Source: Eimeria necatrix
Taxonomy: Eukaryota; Apicomplexa; Conoidasida; Eucoccidiorida; Eimeriidae
Length of the DNA: 64,000 bases
Assembly: GCF_000499385.1 (NCBI RefSeq)
Contig: NW_013654292.1
Span: 98,434-162,433, forward strand
Reading direction: 5' to 3'
Every line of letters starts with the position of its first letter. The stretch's first letter is position 1. The position numbers were made by a program, and so were the translations under genes. The notes under the pieces are model-generated. The model had not been told where the DNA came from and searched no databases. It worked only from the letters and a program-made list of their open reading frames with translations. Of this stretch, positions 1 to 9,850 are shown piece by piece.

Positions 1-175
1 CGAGTAGGGGGGATTTTCAAGAGAACAGATTTTGTAAAAAACTATAAATAACTGTACTTCGTGATATTTGGACTACTGTTTCAAGGAAATGCGCCGAAGG
101 TAGACGGTTATCAAGGGCCCCTACTCGAGGGGGCAGGTAGCAGCGTAGTCGCAGCAGTAGGTGCTATGGAATACA
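1..175 (+). mobile_element. 3' part of an LTR, truncated by the window edge
   Basis: This stretch matches the 3' part of the LTRs at 63413-63833 (+) and 7975-8392 (-). Shared landmarks are the tract around 76-96, the CTACTCGAGGGGGCAGGTAG block and the GCGTAGTCGCAGCAGTAGG block. The LTR should end in CA at 174-175, where the other copies carry the terminal repeat GTGCACTACA; here that repeat is mutated. A primer binding site follows directly. It is the 5' LTR of the plus-strand element whose gag begins at 279. Confidence 0.8.
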
Positions 176-177
176 TT

Positions 178-196
178 TGGGGACTGTTCCGGGATT
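178..196 (+). promoter_or_regulatory. Primer binding site of the LTR element, tRNA-Pro-like
   Basis: TGGGGACTGTTCCGGGATT begins two bases after the LTR end. Its complement reads like a tRNA 3' end: T-stem half CCCGG, acceptor strand, C at the discriminator position, then CCA. The same site is better preserved at 63836-63860. The CCCGG T-stem and C discriminator suggest a tRNA-Pro primer, but the host tRNA is not in the window. Confidence 0.6.
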
Positions 197-278
197 GAAA
201 TATTTGTTCTTTCCGGACTTGGGAGTAAAAATACTATGTTTCAATGTTTCTCACCTAGATATCTTCGCTCGGTAAGGG

Positions 279-1360
279 ATGTATCTCCGCAACGGACGCG
301 TTATCGGCCCCACACCGCAGGAGACTTCTACAATGTCAGTAAGCAAAATGCCGAGCGGGATACCGACCCATCATCGTCATGCTACTCCGAAGCCCGCCGT
401 CGCAGAGCGGCCGCATGGGCATAAGGAGGCGCCCCCACAGGTGATACCTATGACCAATATTATTCCAGGGGAAAATCCCTTCATCAGGTGGGGCCAATCC
501 CAGTCCACTATGAGTGTGATATAGGCGGGACCGGGGAATCGGGTGCAACGCTTCCCATACTACCAGAAGACGGCAGCACAATGCATGCCTTTCTGCTGCG
601 CATCGAGCGTCGGTATACCCAGATGGGATTGGAACCGCGCGAGTAGGGAAGCGCATTTATTTACCACTTTGTGAGCCCTGCTCTAACGTATTGGATGTAT
701 CTACGGCGAACTATCGACCTAAGCGACTGGGCGACGGTACAGTGCAGGCTTTTGGAGCGGTTCGACAAAACAATGTCGCAGAGTCAATTGTTAACGGAGT
801 TGACTAAAGTACGGTGGAATGGTAACCCGAAGGAATACACGGACCGGTTTGCGGCTGTAGCGGAGCGTGGTTTGGGTCTTGCCCCCGACGAACTCGCCGA
901 CTACTACTGCACCGGGCTACCGACGGACCTCCATCTTCTAATCACCAATAACGGGCAGGTGAAGTATCAGTCGTGGGAACAAGGGGCGACAGCCGGAGCA
1001 CCCCTCTACGAGCCCAAGCAGAGCATGCTGGAGCTCCGAGAAAGGACCACTCGAGCCAATAGGGCTGCTATCCAAGCTAATGGACTCCGTGGGCGCCAGG
1101 AAATTGAAAATCGCTCTGGGGGAACGCAGACGAACTACTTTGCGTGTCAGAGACGCGGACATGCGGCACGTATTTGCCCCAGCAAAGGGGAACGTACCAA
1201 ACGTCGGGGGGAAATATGCAAGAAGTGTGGCGGTGTGCGATACTATGGTCGGGACTGTCCTACGTATGAACGAGGCCGGCCCGAGCCGGTGGACAAGAGC
1301 AGTAGGGCGCCCACACGTCCTAGCACTGAGAAGACGGAACGATTAAACGTGCGGGCCTAG
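279..1360 (+). pseudogene. gag: Broken gag of a chromovirus-like LTR retroelement
   Basis: This is the capsid/nucleocapsid region of a Ty3/gypsy element. The N-terminal part runs 279-524 and begins MYLRNGRVIGPTPQET. A frame break follows, and the capsid part resumes from about 671 (SPALTYWMYLRRTIDLSDW) to 1357. The typical gypsy capsid pattern is visible (FDKTMSQSQLLTELTKV, WNGNPKEYTDRF). The nucleocapsid has two CCHC knuckles, both damaged: the first has lost its first Cys (YFACQRRGHAARIC) and the second has Tyr for the zinc His (CKKCGGVRYYGRDC). The minus-strand copy at 6782-7870 keeps the intact motifs, so these are decay. Not functional. Confidence 0.85.
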
Positions 1361-1538
1361 GCGTGGTTGGAGACGAGCGTTCTAAGCCGCGTAGACATGG
1401 AAAAGGGATGATGTGTGGAGTAGCGACAGACCCCAATGCCATTCTAGTCTCCCTTGAGTGGGGAAACCAACTCCTCAGCACTGCGGAAGGAACTGAAACG
1501 AGTGATGGGCACGCGGAAGGGACTCAGCCCTTTCGGAA

Positions 1539-2393
1539 ATGCGGTGGGAGTCTGGATCGGCGTCGATCCTGAGTGAAGAGGCTCCGGGCGCGACGACGGC
1601 TAGCAGCAGGAAGTCTGCAGAGGCAACAGAAGACGGCTACAGGCCAGACGCAACAGAGATTGCTCCACACTGGTGGCGGGAAACTTGCACGAAAGAGTCT
1701 TACGACCAAGGGGGAGCATTGTGCTATGTGGGTGCGACGGCAGTGCTTCGTGTTGAGCTCGCAGGGAGTCCATGTGAGGCCCTCGTGGACACTAGGGCTT
1801 CGAGAAGTTTCGCTAGTCCCAAAACAGTCGAACGACTGTAGCTCAAGGTGCGGAGACTTCCACAAGAGCATAGGCTAACCGCAGCTACAGGTGAACAATT
1901 ACGCATTGATCGGGTAGTGACGGGATTGACGCTGTGGTGAGGACATGCACGTTTTTCCGGCGACTTTTTAGTGGGAACCGTTCCCTATGACTTAGTCTTG
2001 GGTTTGGATTGGCTGACGGAACACAAGGTGGCCTGCTATTTTCAGTCTGACAAACTCCGAACCTATGTAAATTGCCAGTGGTGCGAGTTACCGGTCGTTC
2101 GGACTGGTGAAGCAACGCCGCAATGTGACAGTCCCACCGTAGTCCACCCAAGGACCCCGGCAGAGCAAGCATATGAGGTATTGGCCAAACAAGTGGCGGA
2201 TATGTCAGCGGAGGAGGCAGCTGTATTCCTACGCCTGCCACCTAAAAGGTGTAAGTCCCATGCAAAGACTGAGGCGAAGGCACGGATCACGTCGCTCATT
2301 CGTCAGGCGGCGGCTGACATGAAGACTCTCAGGGCACCATTGCACGGTTTGCATAATGGGAAAGGCTCAGACTTCTTGTTTTTCGGTTGCTGA
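1539..2393 (+). pseudogene. Retroelement protease region, active site mutated, pol truncated
   Basis: Downstream of gag the frames encode a retropepsin-like domain. CEALVDTRASRSF at about 1770-1812 corresponds to the usual LVDTGASRSF, so the Asp-Thr-Gly active site has become Asp-Thr-Arg. The chromovirus-type GTVPYDLVLGLDWL follows near 1975-2015. There are several frame changes, including an in-frame stop near 1841. The linker towards reverse transcriptase continues to 2393 and then similarity stops, so RT, RNase H and integrase are missing from this copy. Confidence 0.75.
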
Positions 2394-2399
2394 CAAACC

Positions 2400-4570
2400 C
2401 TGTATGGGAAACTGCTGGACTCACCTAGTCGACAATTGCTGAAACTGAGGCTCTTCATTAACAGAGATATAATAATGTACAGCCACATAGCATTGATAAC
2501 AACGCTAGTAGAAGGGCAGCTCAGCTACGCAAGGGGCGTTAAAGAAACTGAGGAGGGTTAAAAAAGGCCAAAAACTTGGACGATTGCCTCCAGGATGGTT
2601 GACCCCGGGATGCGGAGTCTTACCAAAAGAATGGACAAAGCGCAGTTTGCAGACTGTGAGCGAAAGGGTCGTGTATTGATGAACTCTGTTTACATTCAAG
2701 AGACGAGTGTGGAGGAGACCAGTGCAGGAACAAGACCGTGGATGGGGTGAAACCAGCAAGAGCAGATGTTTTCATGCGACTCTACCCCAAACGAAATTCA
2801 ACAGTATCAAATCGCAGTACGTCAGTTGGTTAGGCTGGCGCACAAAAGATCAAGAAGAAAGAGACTCAGCAGTGCATTTCAAAATTCCAGAATTTTGAAA
2901 TTCCATTTCAAAATTCTGGTTTGGCAACCGGAGATGCCGGCGCTAAGAGACCGTTGTTATCAGCAGGGACGCAAGCCTTTAGTTTTATAGGCATCTGATG
3001 ACTTCAAAAATACATAAGTTCCCGAAGAATCATGCAAAGACCTAGTGGCTTTTGAAGTTAGCCCTTGGAAAACTTGTTCAAGGTTAGCTAGACAAAGCTT
3101 GACGCGTCCGGAGCTTTGCCAATGGCATGTGCAGCATCCACAAGCCATACACAAAAAACGTTTTTTTGCTTCAGAGAAACTGACGGCTGAACTGCCTCAA
3201 GCGACAATGTTGAATCAGACTGAAAATCAAGATTCATCAAAGATCCTAGATATCCCTGTCTCGCGTCAAGAGCTAAGCGTTTGATGTGCAAGGCGACTTA
3301 GTATTTGCTGCCTAAAAGCTGGGTTACTTTAACTAGTTCTCCGTTTGCGGCACCACCTAAGAAGGAAAAGGAGACTAAAATACGCAATGGTCACACACTA
3401 GTTATTAGCAGCATCACTTTATGATTGCGATGGTTTCCACCAACTGTTTGTTGGCTGCATCTGCAGAAACACTGAATGTTATATGACGGACAATTGTTCA
3501 GTGAGAAGGAGCGTTTTTCAAAAACGAATGCATGCGAATTCGTGCTCTTCTTCCGCTGATAGCCTACTCAAATGGCAGGCAGTACAATCTTTCAGGAAGG
3601 AGTTGCGAATTGGTAAATTCAGACGGCTCTCCAGGGGAAGTAAGGATTCAGACGACCGCGAGGTGAAAAGGTCTGGCGGACGACAACGGTGAACGCTCCA
3701 ACATTTTTATGCCACACTTTAATCCTGCAGAAACCACATGAGAAAGCAAACGCAAGTATATAAGTCACAAAATTGCTTGTGCAGGCATGTACGAAGTCCG
3801 ATTATACCCATTGTTCACTGCAAGGGCTAAATTTCACAACATCATTGCCGAGTTGACCTTGCGGGGTACAATGCAGTCTTTTATCAAACAGAAAAGCCCC
3901 GTATTACTTTCAATCATGGGAAACAGCGGCAAGGCAGCCTTGCAGCTGCTAATCTACACGCCTCTTCGTGATAACAAGATCATAGGGAGCCTTCACGCAT
4001 GGCTACGCTTCTCGAGCGCGCGTTGTTTGATCAATGCGCTTAGACGGACGAATCAAAGAATATACTTATTGAAATCACTAAGCACTGTTAGAAAGGCGTC
4101 AAATACTTGGCTGGTACCTTGATCACTTTCGGCGCCGTTCTGTAGCCGTCCGCTGCAGCATTTGAGACTAAACCTCCCACTCACATTGTTTCTTCGCCTG
4201 CAGTGTACGCAGACCTTTGAAATAAAGCACTTTTTCCAAGAATAGACGTTTGAAAAACTACTCTCGTCATGCTTAAAATAACGCATACACAAGAGCACGA
4301 AGCTCTAACAGTGAACAAGGTTTGTGTAAAACTGTGCATCTGTACCGACCCCTGACGGCAGTCCGCATCATGCGCTCATACAGCCGAGGTGCCGACAGAC
4401 TTAAAATTGCTAAACTGCCTGTTAAGGCTCAGAGACAGGACAAGCTCTAACGAATCTCTAAAGAGATTCGGCGTTGACTGCCCTAGGGTTTGTTCCAGTC
4501 AACCGAGTTTGAATGGGCCTTTGCATCTGTTCTTTCGTCTAAGGACTACATTTTCGTCCGACTCTGCATT
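2400..4570. other. No supported gene
   Basis: Between the truncated plus-strand element and the minus-strand element there are only short scattered frames with no family match and no consistent splice pairs. An imperfect inverted repeat with CAAAATTCCAGAATTTTG-type arms lies near 2878-2920. The 3' LTR of either neighbouring element could not be located here, so the outer ends of both copies appear decayed or deleted. Confidence 0.4.
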
Positions 4571-4572
4571 GG

Positions 4573-5600
4573 CTACTGTCTCATCAACCACGCTTCGCTC
4601 ATGCTGCCTGCCCAATCCAATACGTGCTCGACGGCCTCTAAGGCAAGCACTACGTTTTGGTTTTCGAATTCTCTAGTGCCTACTAACAAAACCCGTTGAA
4701 TATATTTTTTGTAAATAAGCTCCACGGTGTCTGCTGCTGTGAATGACTTCTTTGCAGGAACGAAATGAGCCATCTTGCTGAGGGAGTCGACCATGACAAG
4801 AATCAAGTCGTGCCCTGTCGTTGTAAGGGGGAGATCTGTGATAAAGTCGAGACTCACGTGCGCCCTTCGACGAGAAGGGATGAGCAATTGTTGAAGAAGG
4901 CCTGCAGGCTTCTGGTTAAGATACTTTGACGCTCGAGAGTGAGTGCATGATGCGACATAAGCAGTAGTGTAGGCGCGCATTCCTGGCCAGTAGTAGTGCT
5001 TGCCGAGAGCCGCAAATGTCTTTTTCTGGCCTCGATGGCCGGCTGTGACATGGTCGTGATGTGAATGCAGAACGTGAGTAAGGAACTCAGGGAATTACTC
5101 AGGGAATTGTGGGACGCAGACGCCCCACAGTCCATGAACGCGGATGTGCAGGTAAGGCTCCACGTAGCGCTAGGTAAATTGGCGATTACAAAACTCGATT
5201 CGCAGAGCTTCTCCTGGTTAGTTTGCTGCGGATTTGTAGGGAACGCGAAAAACAGGACACTTCGAGTAAGCTTGCGGCCATTGGCGCACATCAGGAGGGT
5301 CAGCTGGTGTCTTCGTTGTGAGCGTAGGACGTTCCGCCTCTGGGTTGGGTTCCGGCGGCGAAGGTGAAGGTGAGGACGGCATGCTGCGTCGTCTAGGTCG
5401 TCGCGAGCGAATTCCGGCGAGCTCCCTGTGGTTGGCAGGCCGACCACGAGAGCGGGGAGCCGCGCTCGCTTGTCCTATTGCGAGCATCAGTGGTACCGAT
5501 GTTGTGTCGTGCGAGCAGGTGTTAGGAAGGCCGGGACGGCGAGACAAAGCATCCGCAACTTGATTGCGCGCTCCTTGAACATACGTGATGTGCAAATACG
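4573..5600 (-). pseudogene. RNase H tail and integrase of the minus-strand chromovirus copy
   Basis: Reading leftwards from 5595, MHITYVQGARNQVADALSRR is the end of a gypsy RNase H domain. After two frame changes the integrase follows: an HH..C zinc-binding region near 4950-5060 (HHDHVTAGHRG, HYYWPGMRAY, ASCTHSRASK), then the catalytic core start VSLDFITDLPLTTTGHDLI and VDSLSKMAHFVPAKKSFTA at about 4720-4850. The last zinc Cys is replaced (CTHS instead of CxxC). The second catalytic Asp region is unrecognisable after QRV near 4690, where similarity breaks off. Non-functional. Confidence 0.85.
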
Positions 5601-5667
5601 GGAACTCCGCGAGAAAGTCTAGTCACCGGGCGGCGCGTCCGCGCAGAGGCTTCGATGCTTGGAGTCT

Positions 5668-6037
5668 CTAGAGAGGATAGCTAGCCAGCGACCTACGAGA
5701 GGTCACAAGACTGGAGGGAGACAGGGCCCTCTTACCAGACAAAAAGTAAGAGAAATCGATTATTATTTTATATGCACACGTGAATTCGTGGAATTGCGTG
5801 GAGACTGGGGCTGGAGACAGTACCGGCGCCAGGGCGAGGCTCCCTCCCTTAGGGACTAGGAGGCGAGCTCCCAGGAGGGAGCGAAACAGACAGACAGATT
5901 TGAGAAACTCATGAATTTGTAATCATAATTGCAATAGCTATAGTTTCTAGGAAATGGACTTGCGTAGGTTGCAGTCTATAGGCCCTGCCCAAGGGACAGA
6001 AAGCACGTAGTCGCAGCTGCGGGCGCAGTGCACTACA
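5668..6037 (+). mobile_element. Nested, diverged LTR inside the minus-strand element
   Basis: This segment runs in the opposite direction to its host element. It shares the LTR order of landmarks: GATAGCTAGC-type start, GAGGTC block, GGGGCTGG..GGCGCC block, GGAGGCGAGCTCCC, GGAAATGG, GTAGTCGCAGC. It ends in GTGCACTACA at 6028-6037, identical to the family terminal repeat. The 5' terminus (TGTAGTGCAC) is not visible, so it is 5'-truncated or diverged. It separates the RT fragment (6153-6488) from the RNase H/integrase fragment and so marks a later insertion, probably a solo LTR. Confidence 0.7.
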
Positions 6038-6152
6038 GGTTTATCCCCGCAGCAGGAATGGATTAACCCAAATATGTAATTGTTTGCCTTGCAAACTTGC
6101 ATTTGCGGAATTTTGGGTAGAACTGGTGTCTAAGAAAAATGCTGAGGAATTG

Positions 6153-6488
6153 TCACAGGAGAGAAACGTGCCCAGAGATATCGGAACTATAGATAAGTAC
6201 ATCATCTATGTACGCAATAACGCCCTCTCCTAATAAACGTTGTAGATAGGCATTAATGTTGGCCTGGAACATAGCTGGAGGACCCTTAAGGTCAAAGGCC
6301 ATTACTCGGTACTCGAAAAACCCGAGAACGGAACGGAAAGCCGTCTTCCAACGGTCTTCTTTAGCCATACGTATTTGATGGAATCCTGCCTCAAGGTCCA
6401 AAGTGGAAAAATACTTTGCGCCTCCCAGCATCTCAAGAATGGTTTGAATGGGCGGTAGTGGGAAATCAGGGGTTATTGTAAGGGCATC
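6153..6488 (-). pseudogene. Reverse transcriptase fragment of the minus-strand element
   Basis: Read from 6488 leftwards, the frame encodes RT palm motifs: PDFPLPPIQTILEMLGGAKY, FSTLDLEAGFHQIRMAKED, RWKTAFRSVLGFFEYRVMAF and the catalytic YIDDVLIYS. The usual FGLxNAP motif reads FDLKGPP, which should abolish activity even though YIDD is intact. The fragment is fused in frame at 6488/6489 to a gag-downstream linker, so everything between (protease and RT fingers) was deleted. The frame ends at 6153 near the nested LTR. Confidence 0.88.
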
Positions 6489-7870
6489 TGCGTCTGGCCT
6501 GTAGCTGTCTTCTGTTGCCTCTGCAGACTTCCTGCTGCTAGCCGTCGTCGTTCCCAGAGCCTCTTCACTCAGGAACGACGCCGACCCAGACTCCCACCGC
6601 GTTTCCAAAAGCGGCTGAGTCCCTTCCGCGTGTCCATTGCTCGTATTAGTTCCTTCCGCAGTGCTGAGGGGTTGGTTTCTCCAATCAAGGGAGGCTGGAA
6701 TGGCATTGGGGCTTGTCGCTACCGCACACATTATCCCTGTGCCATGGATTCGCGGCCTAGAATGCTCGTCTCCAACCACGCCTAGGCCCCCTTGTTTAAT
6801 CGTTTCGTCTTCTCAGTGCTAGGACGTGTGGGCTGCCTACTGCTCTTGTCCTCTGGCTTGGTCCGGCCTCGTTCGTACGTAGGACAGTCCCGAGCATAGT
6901 GTCCCGCACCGCCACACTTCTTGCATATTTCCCCCGGACATTTGGTGCATTCTCCCTTGCTGGGACAGACACGTGCCGCATGTCCGCGACCCTGCACTCA
7001 TAGCAGTTCGCGTGGGTTCCTCCATGTCGATTTTCGATTTCCTGGCGCCGATGGGGTCCATTAGCTTGGTTAGCAGCCCAGATGGCTCGAGTGGTCCTTT
7101 CTCGGAGCTCCAGCATGCTCTGCTTGGGCCCATAGAGGCGTGCTGCAGCTGTCGCCCCTTGTTCCCACGACTGATACTTCACCTGCTCGTTACGGTGATT
7201 AAAGATGGAGGTCCGTCGGTAGCCCGGTGCAGTAGTAGTCGGCGAGTTCGTCGGGGGCAAGACCCAAACCACGCTCCGCTACAGCCGCAAACCGGTCCGT
7301 GTATTCCTTCGGGTTACCATTCCACCGTACTTTAGTCAACTCCGTTAACAATTGACTCTGCGACATTGTTTTGTCGAACCGCTCCAAAAGCCTGCGCTGT
7401 ACCGTCGCCCAGTCGCTTAGGTCGATAGTTCTCCGTAGATACATCCAATACGTTAGAGCCGGGCCCACAAGGTGGTCTATAAGTGCATTTCCCCACTCGC
7501 GCGGTTCCAATCCCATCTGGGTGTACTGGCGCTCGATGTGCAGCAGAAAGGCCTACATAGTGCTGCCGTCTTCTGGCTGTATGGGAAGCGTTGCGCGGGA
7601 TTCTACGGTCCCCATTATAACAGTTCTTATCGCACTCATAGCGGACTGGAATTGGTCCAACGTGACGAAGGGACTGTCCCCTGGCATAGTATTGGTCATA
7701 GGTATCACCTGTGGGGGCGCCTCCTTATGCCCATGCGGCCGCTCTGCCACGGTGGGCTTCGGAGTCGCGTGGCGATGTTGGGCTGGCGTCCCGCTCGGCA
7801 TTTTGTTGACTGACATTGTAGAAGTCTCCTGCGGTGTGGGGCCGATAACGCGTCCGTTGCGGAGATGCAT
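6489..7870 (-). pseudogene. gag: gag of the minus-strand chromovirus-like element
   Basis: The start is the ATG at 7868-7870, beginning MHLRNGRVIGPTPQETST. The capsid region parallels the copy at 279-1360. Both CCHC knuckles are readable (CYEC.., then CKKCGGAGHYARDC). Breaks: an in-frame TAG at 7553-7555 where the other copy has CAT, a frameshift around 7200-7225, and another near 6990-7000 inside the first knuckle. After the gag stop at 6782 a linker frame (6779-6489) continues into the internally deleted pol. The strand, order and LTR at 7975-8392 show one element reading right to left. Confidence 0.88.
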
Positions 7871-7974
7871 CCCTTACCGAGCAAAGATTTCTAGGCATGA
7901 GTTGTTAAAATATAGTATTTCTACTCCTAACTCCGGAAAGAACAAAGAATTCATTTCCCGGAACAGCCCTCAAA

Positions 7975-8392
7975 TGTAGTGCACAGCGCCTACTGCTGCG
8001 ACTACGCTGCTACCTGCCCCTCGAGCAGGGCCTACAAACGGCACCTAACGTAGGCCCATTTCCTTGAAACGGTAGCTTATATTCAACGAAATACAGTAAT
8101 TCTCAAGTTTTTTCAAAATCTGTTGTTGTTCGATTCGCCCCACTCGGGGAGCTCGCCTCGTAGGCCCTGTGGGGAGGAGGCCTCCACTGGTGCTGGCGCT
8201 ATCGCCAGCCCCAGTCTCCACGCATTTTCAGGCACCGCTAACATACGCATATTAATTCACAGACAAATTGCCTTACTTTGATCCCAGTAGGAGGGTCCTG
8301 TCCTCCTCCAGGGTTCGGACCCCTTGTAGGTCGCTAGCTAGCTATCGTCTATAGGTCACCAGCAAGCCCCATTGTAGTGCCTGTGCACTACA
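7975..8392 (-). mobile_element. 5' LTR of the minus-strand element (418 bp)
   Basis: Read on the minus strand it starts TGTAGTGCAC at 8392 and ends GTGCACTACA at 7975. These are perfect 10-base terminal inverted repeats with TG..CA ends. Length is 418 bp, against 421 bp for the plus-strand LTR at 63413-63833, and the internal blocks occur in the same order. gag starts about 105 bp inside. The primer site after it is decayed (GGGCTGTTCCGGG still visible). Confidence 0.88.
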
Positions 8393-8610
8393 CGTACCCG
8401 TGCCGGCGTTGTCGGCAGCCCCGAGCTTAGGGCATTCGCAGACATTTCTAGTTTGTACATGTTAATTTGCTAATAAATTGCTTTTCTACTTCACTAGTAA
8501 GAGGTTACAGGGCTTAATCCGCGTCTCAACCTCTTAACCGCTTATAGGTCATCAGTTAGCTATCCTTTATAGGCCATTAGCAAGCCCTATTGTAGTGCCT
8601 GTGCACTGCA
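8393..8610 (-). mobile_element. Older truncated LTR abutting the younger LTR
   Basis: A second LTR start, TGCAGTGCACAGGCACTACA on the minus strand, begins at 8610. The following 218 bases repeat the 5' half of the LTR with much divergence. The similarity ends exactly where the better-preserved LTR begins (8392). Either the younger element inserted into or beside the older LTR, or a tandem duplication was trimmed. Confidence 0.7.
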
Positions 8611-9850
8611 CGAGCTGAGCTTAGCTCGCTACAGCTCAGTCTGCAAGGCCCAAGTCGGCTGTAATGTTGAGTGGAGGCTTTACTATCCATCTTCAAATAA
8701 CACAATAAAGTAGGAATAAGGCACTGCCTATGAAAGCGGCTTCTCAGGCACCCGGCAAGCAACCTGTTAAGCAGCAACTGAGACAGCGTGGGCCGCAAAC
8801 TGTAGGGTAAGCCGTCAAATTTCGTGTAGTGAACGCCTGTAGCAGTCGCGGCTTCCTCATGAGCTGCATGATATTCTGCAAAGGTAGCTAGCCTTTGGCA
8901 GACCGGCTTCCCGTGAAGCGACGCCGACTGCAACAATTCGGAAGCCGCCTTCGATTCCATGAAATATGGTATAAAAGTAGAAACATAATACTGTCGCTGG
9001 TGTTATCAACCTCCATATTCTGCTTCTCGTGCGATTGCTTTAACAACGTCTTTCTGTAAAATTACAGTTACAAATTGCAGATGAGTAGTTCAAGGTAAGG
9101 CTAGCACAGTTTGATCATCTTTGAAGTTAGTGTTCTCTTGGTAGCCTAACGAGACATCTTGAGAATTTTTGCTGTTCAGCACTAGCCGGAATGTACCACG
9201 ATTGTGAAGCTTAAATGAAAATGCTAAGATGAATGCTAAAGCCAAAGAATCTAGGATCAGTGCTGTTGCAATATGTTTCCGCAAAACCAGCTGACCATAA
9301 GTAGCGATAATGGCAGATCATTACTTCTTCCGAGTGCCCGTAAAAGAACTCTTGCGCGCTCTGATTCTAAAGTTTATGAAAATTTTCGCCCTCCTTTTAG
9401 TTGGCTTGATACTTCTTAAAGTTAAAATTTTCCGATTCCCTGTGTGCGAATGAGACTCGGGAAATTTGTGTGACAAAGAGTGGTGTCTTTTAGGGCACAA
9501 ACCATTTGTACTAACGAGTCCACTGTATCTCGCTAGAAGAAACATGCACTGCAGCAGACAAGAAAGTAAATGCTCTACACGAAGGCAAGTGCTCATTGTG
9601 GCGTGGGGCTGCATCTACTGGGGCTGGTTAATCTGAACCTACAAAGCCCCTTATGAGCACTTCGCGAAATGACGGACCTTCCTTCCATGCGCAATTCCCA
9701 GAACTGTTTAGGCAGATCTGCTGAAGGCCAGTATTATCGAAACTTGACATCAGAATATTTGTGCAACCTTTCCACAGTGCGTACTAGAGATCCCCCCAGT
9801 TTCACCTTTCCAACGTTGCCACAAAAGCGTCGACTTCATTGTAGTGTAAA
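8611..9850. other. No firmly supported gene
   Basis: A minus-strand frame starts with ATG at 8960 and runs 127 codons, but its 3' end enters the LTR repeat, so a real gene would have to end or splice earlier. No family is recognised. The rest shows only short frames. The stretch 9660-9850 is the presumed upstream region of the gene starting at 9851. Confidence 0.35.

Noticed and set aside
8577..8960. Minus-strand 127-codon ORF as a host gene
   Set aside because: Its last part is LTR sequence and nothing supports an earlier end or splicing, so it is left as unsupported.
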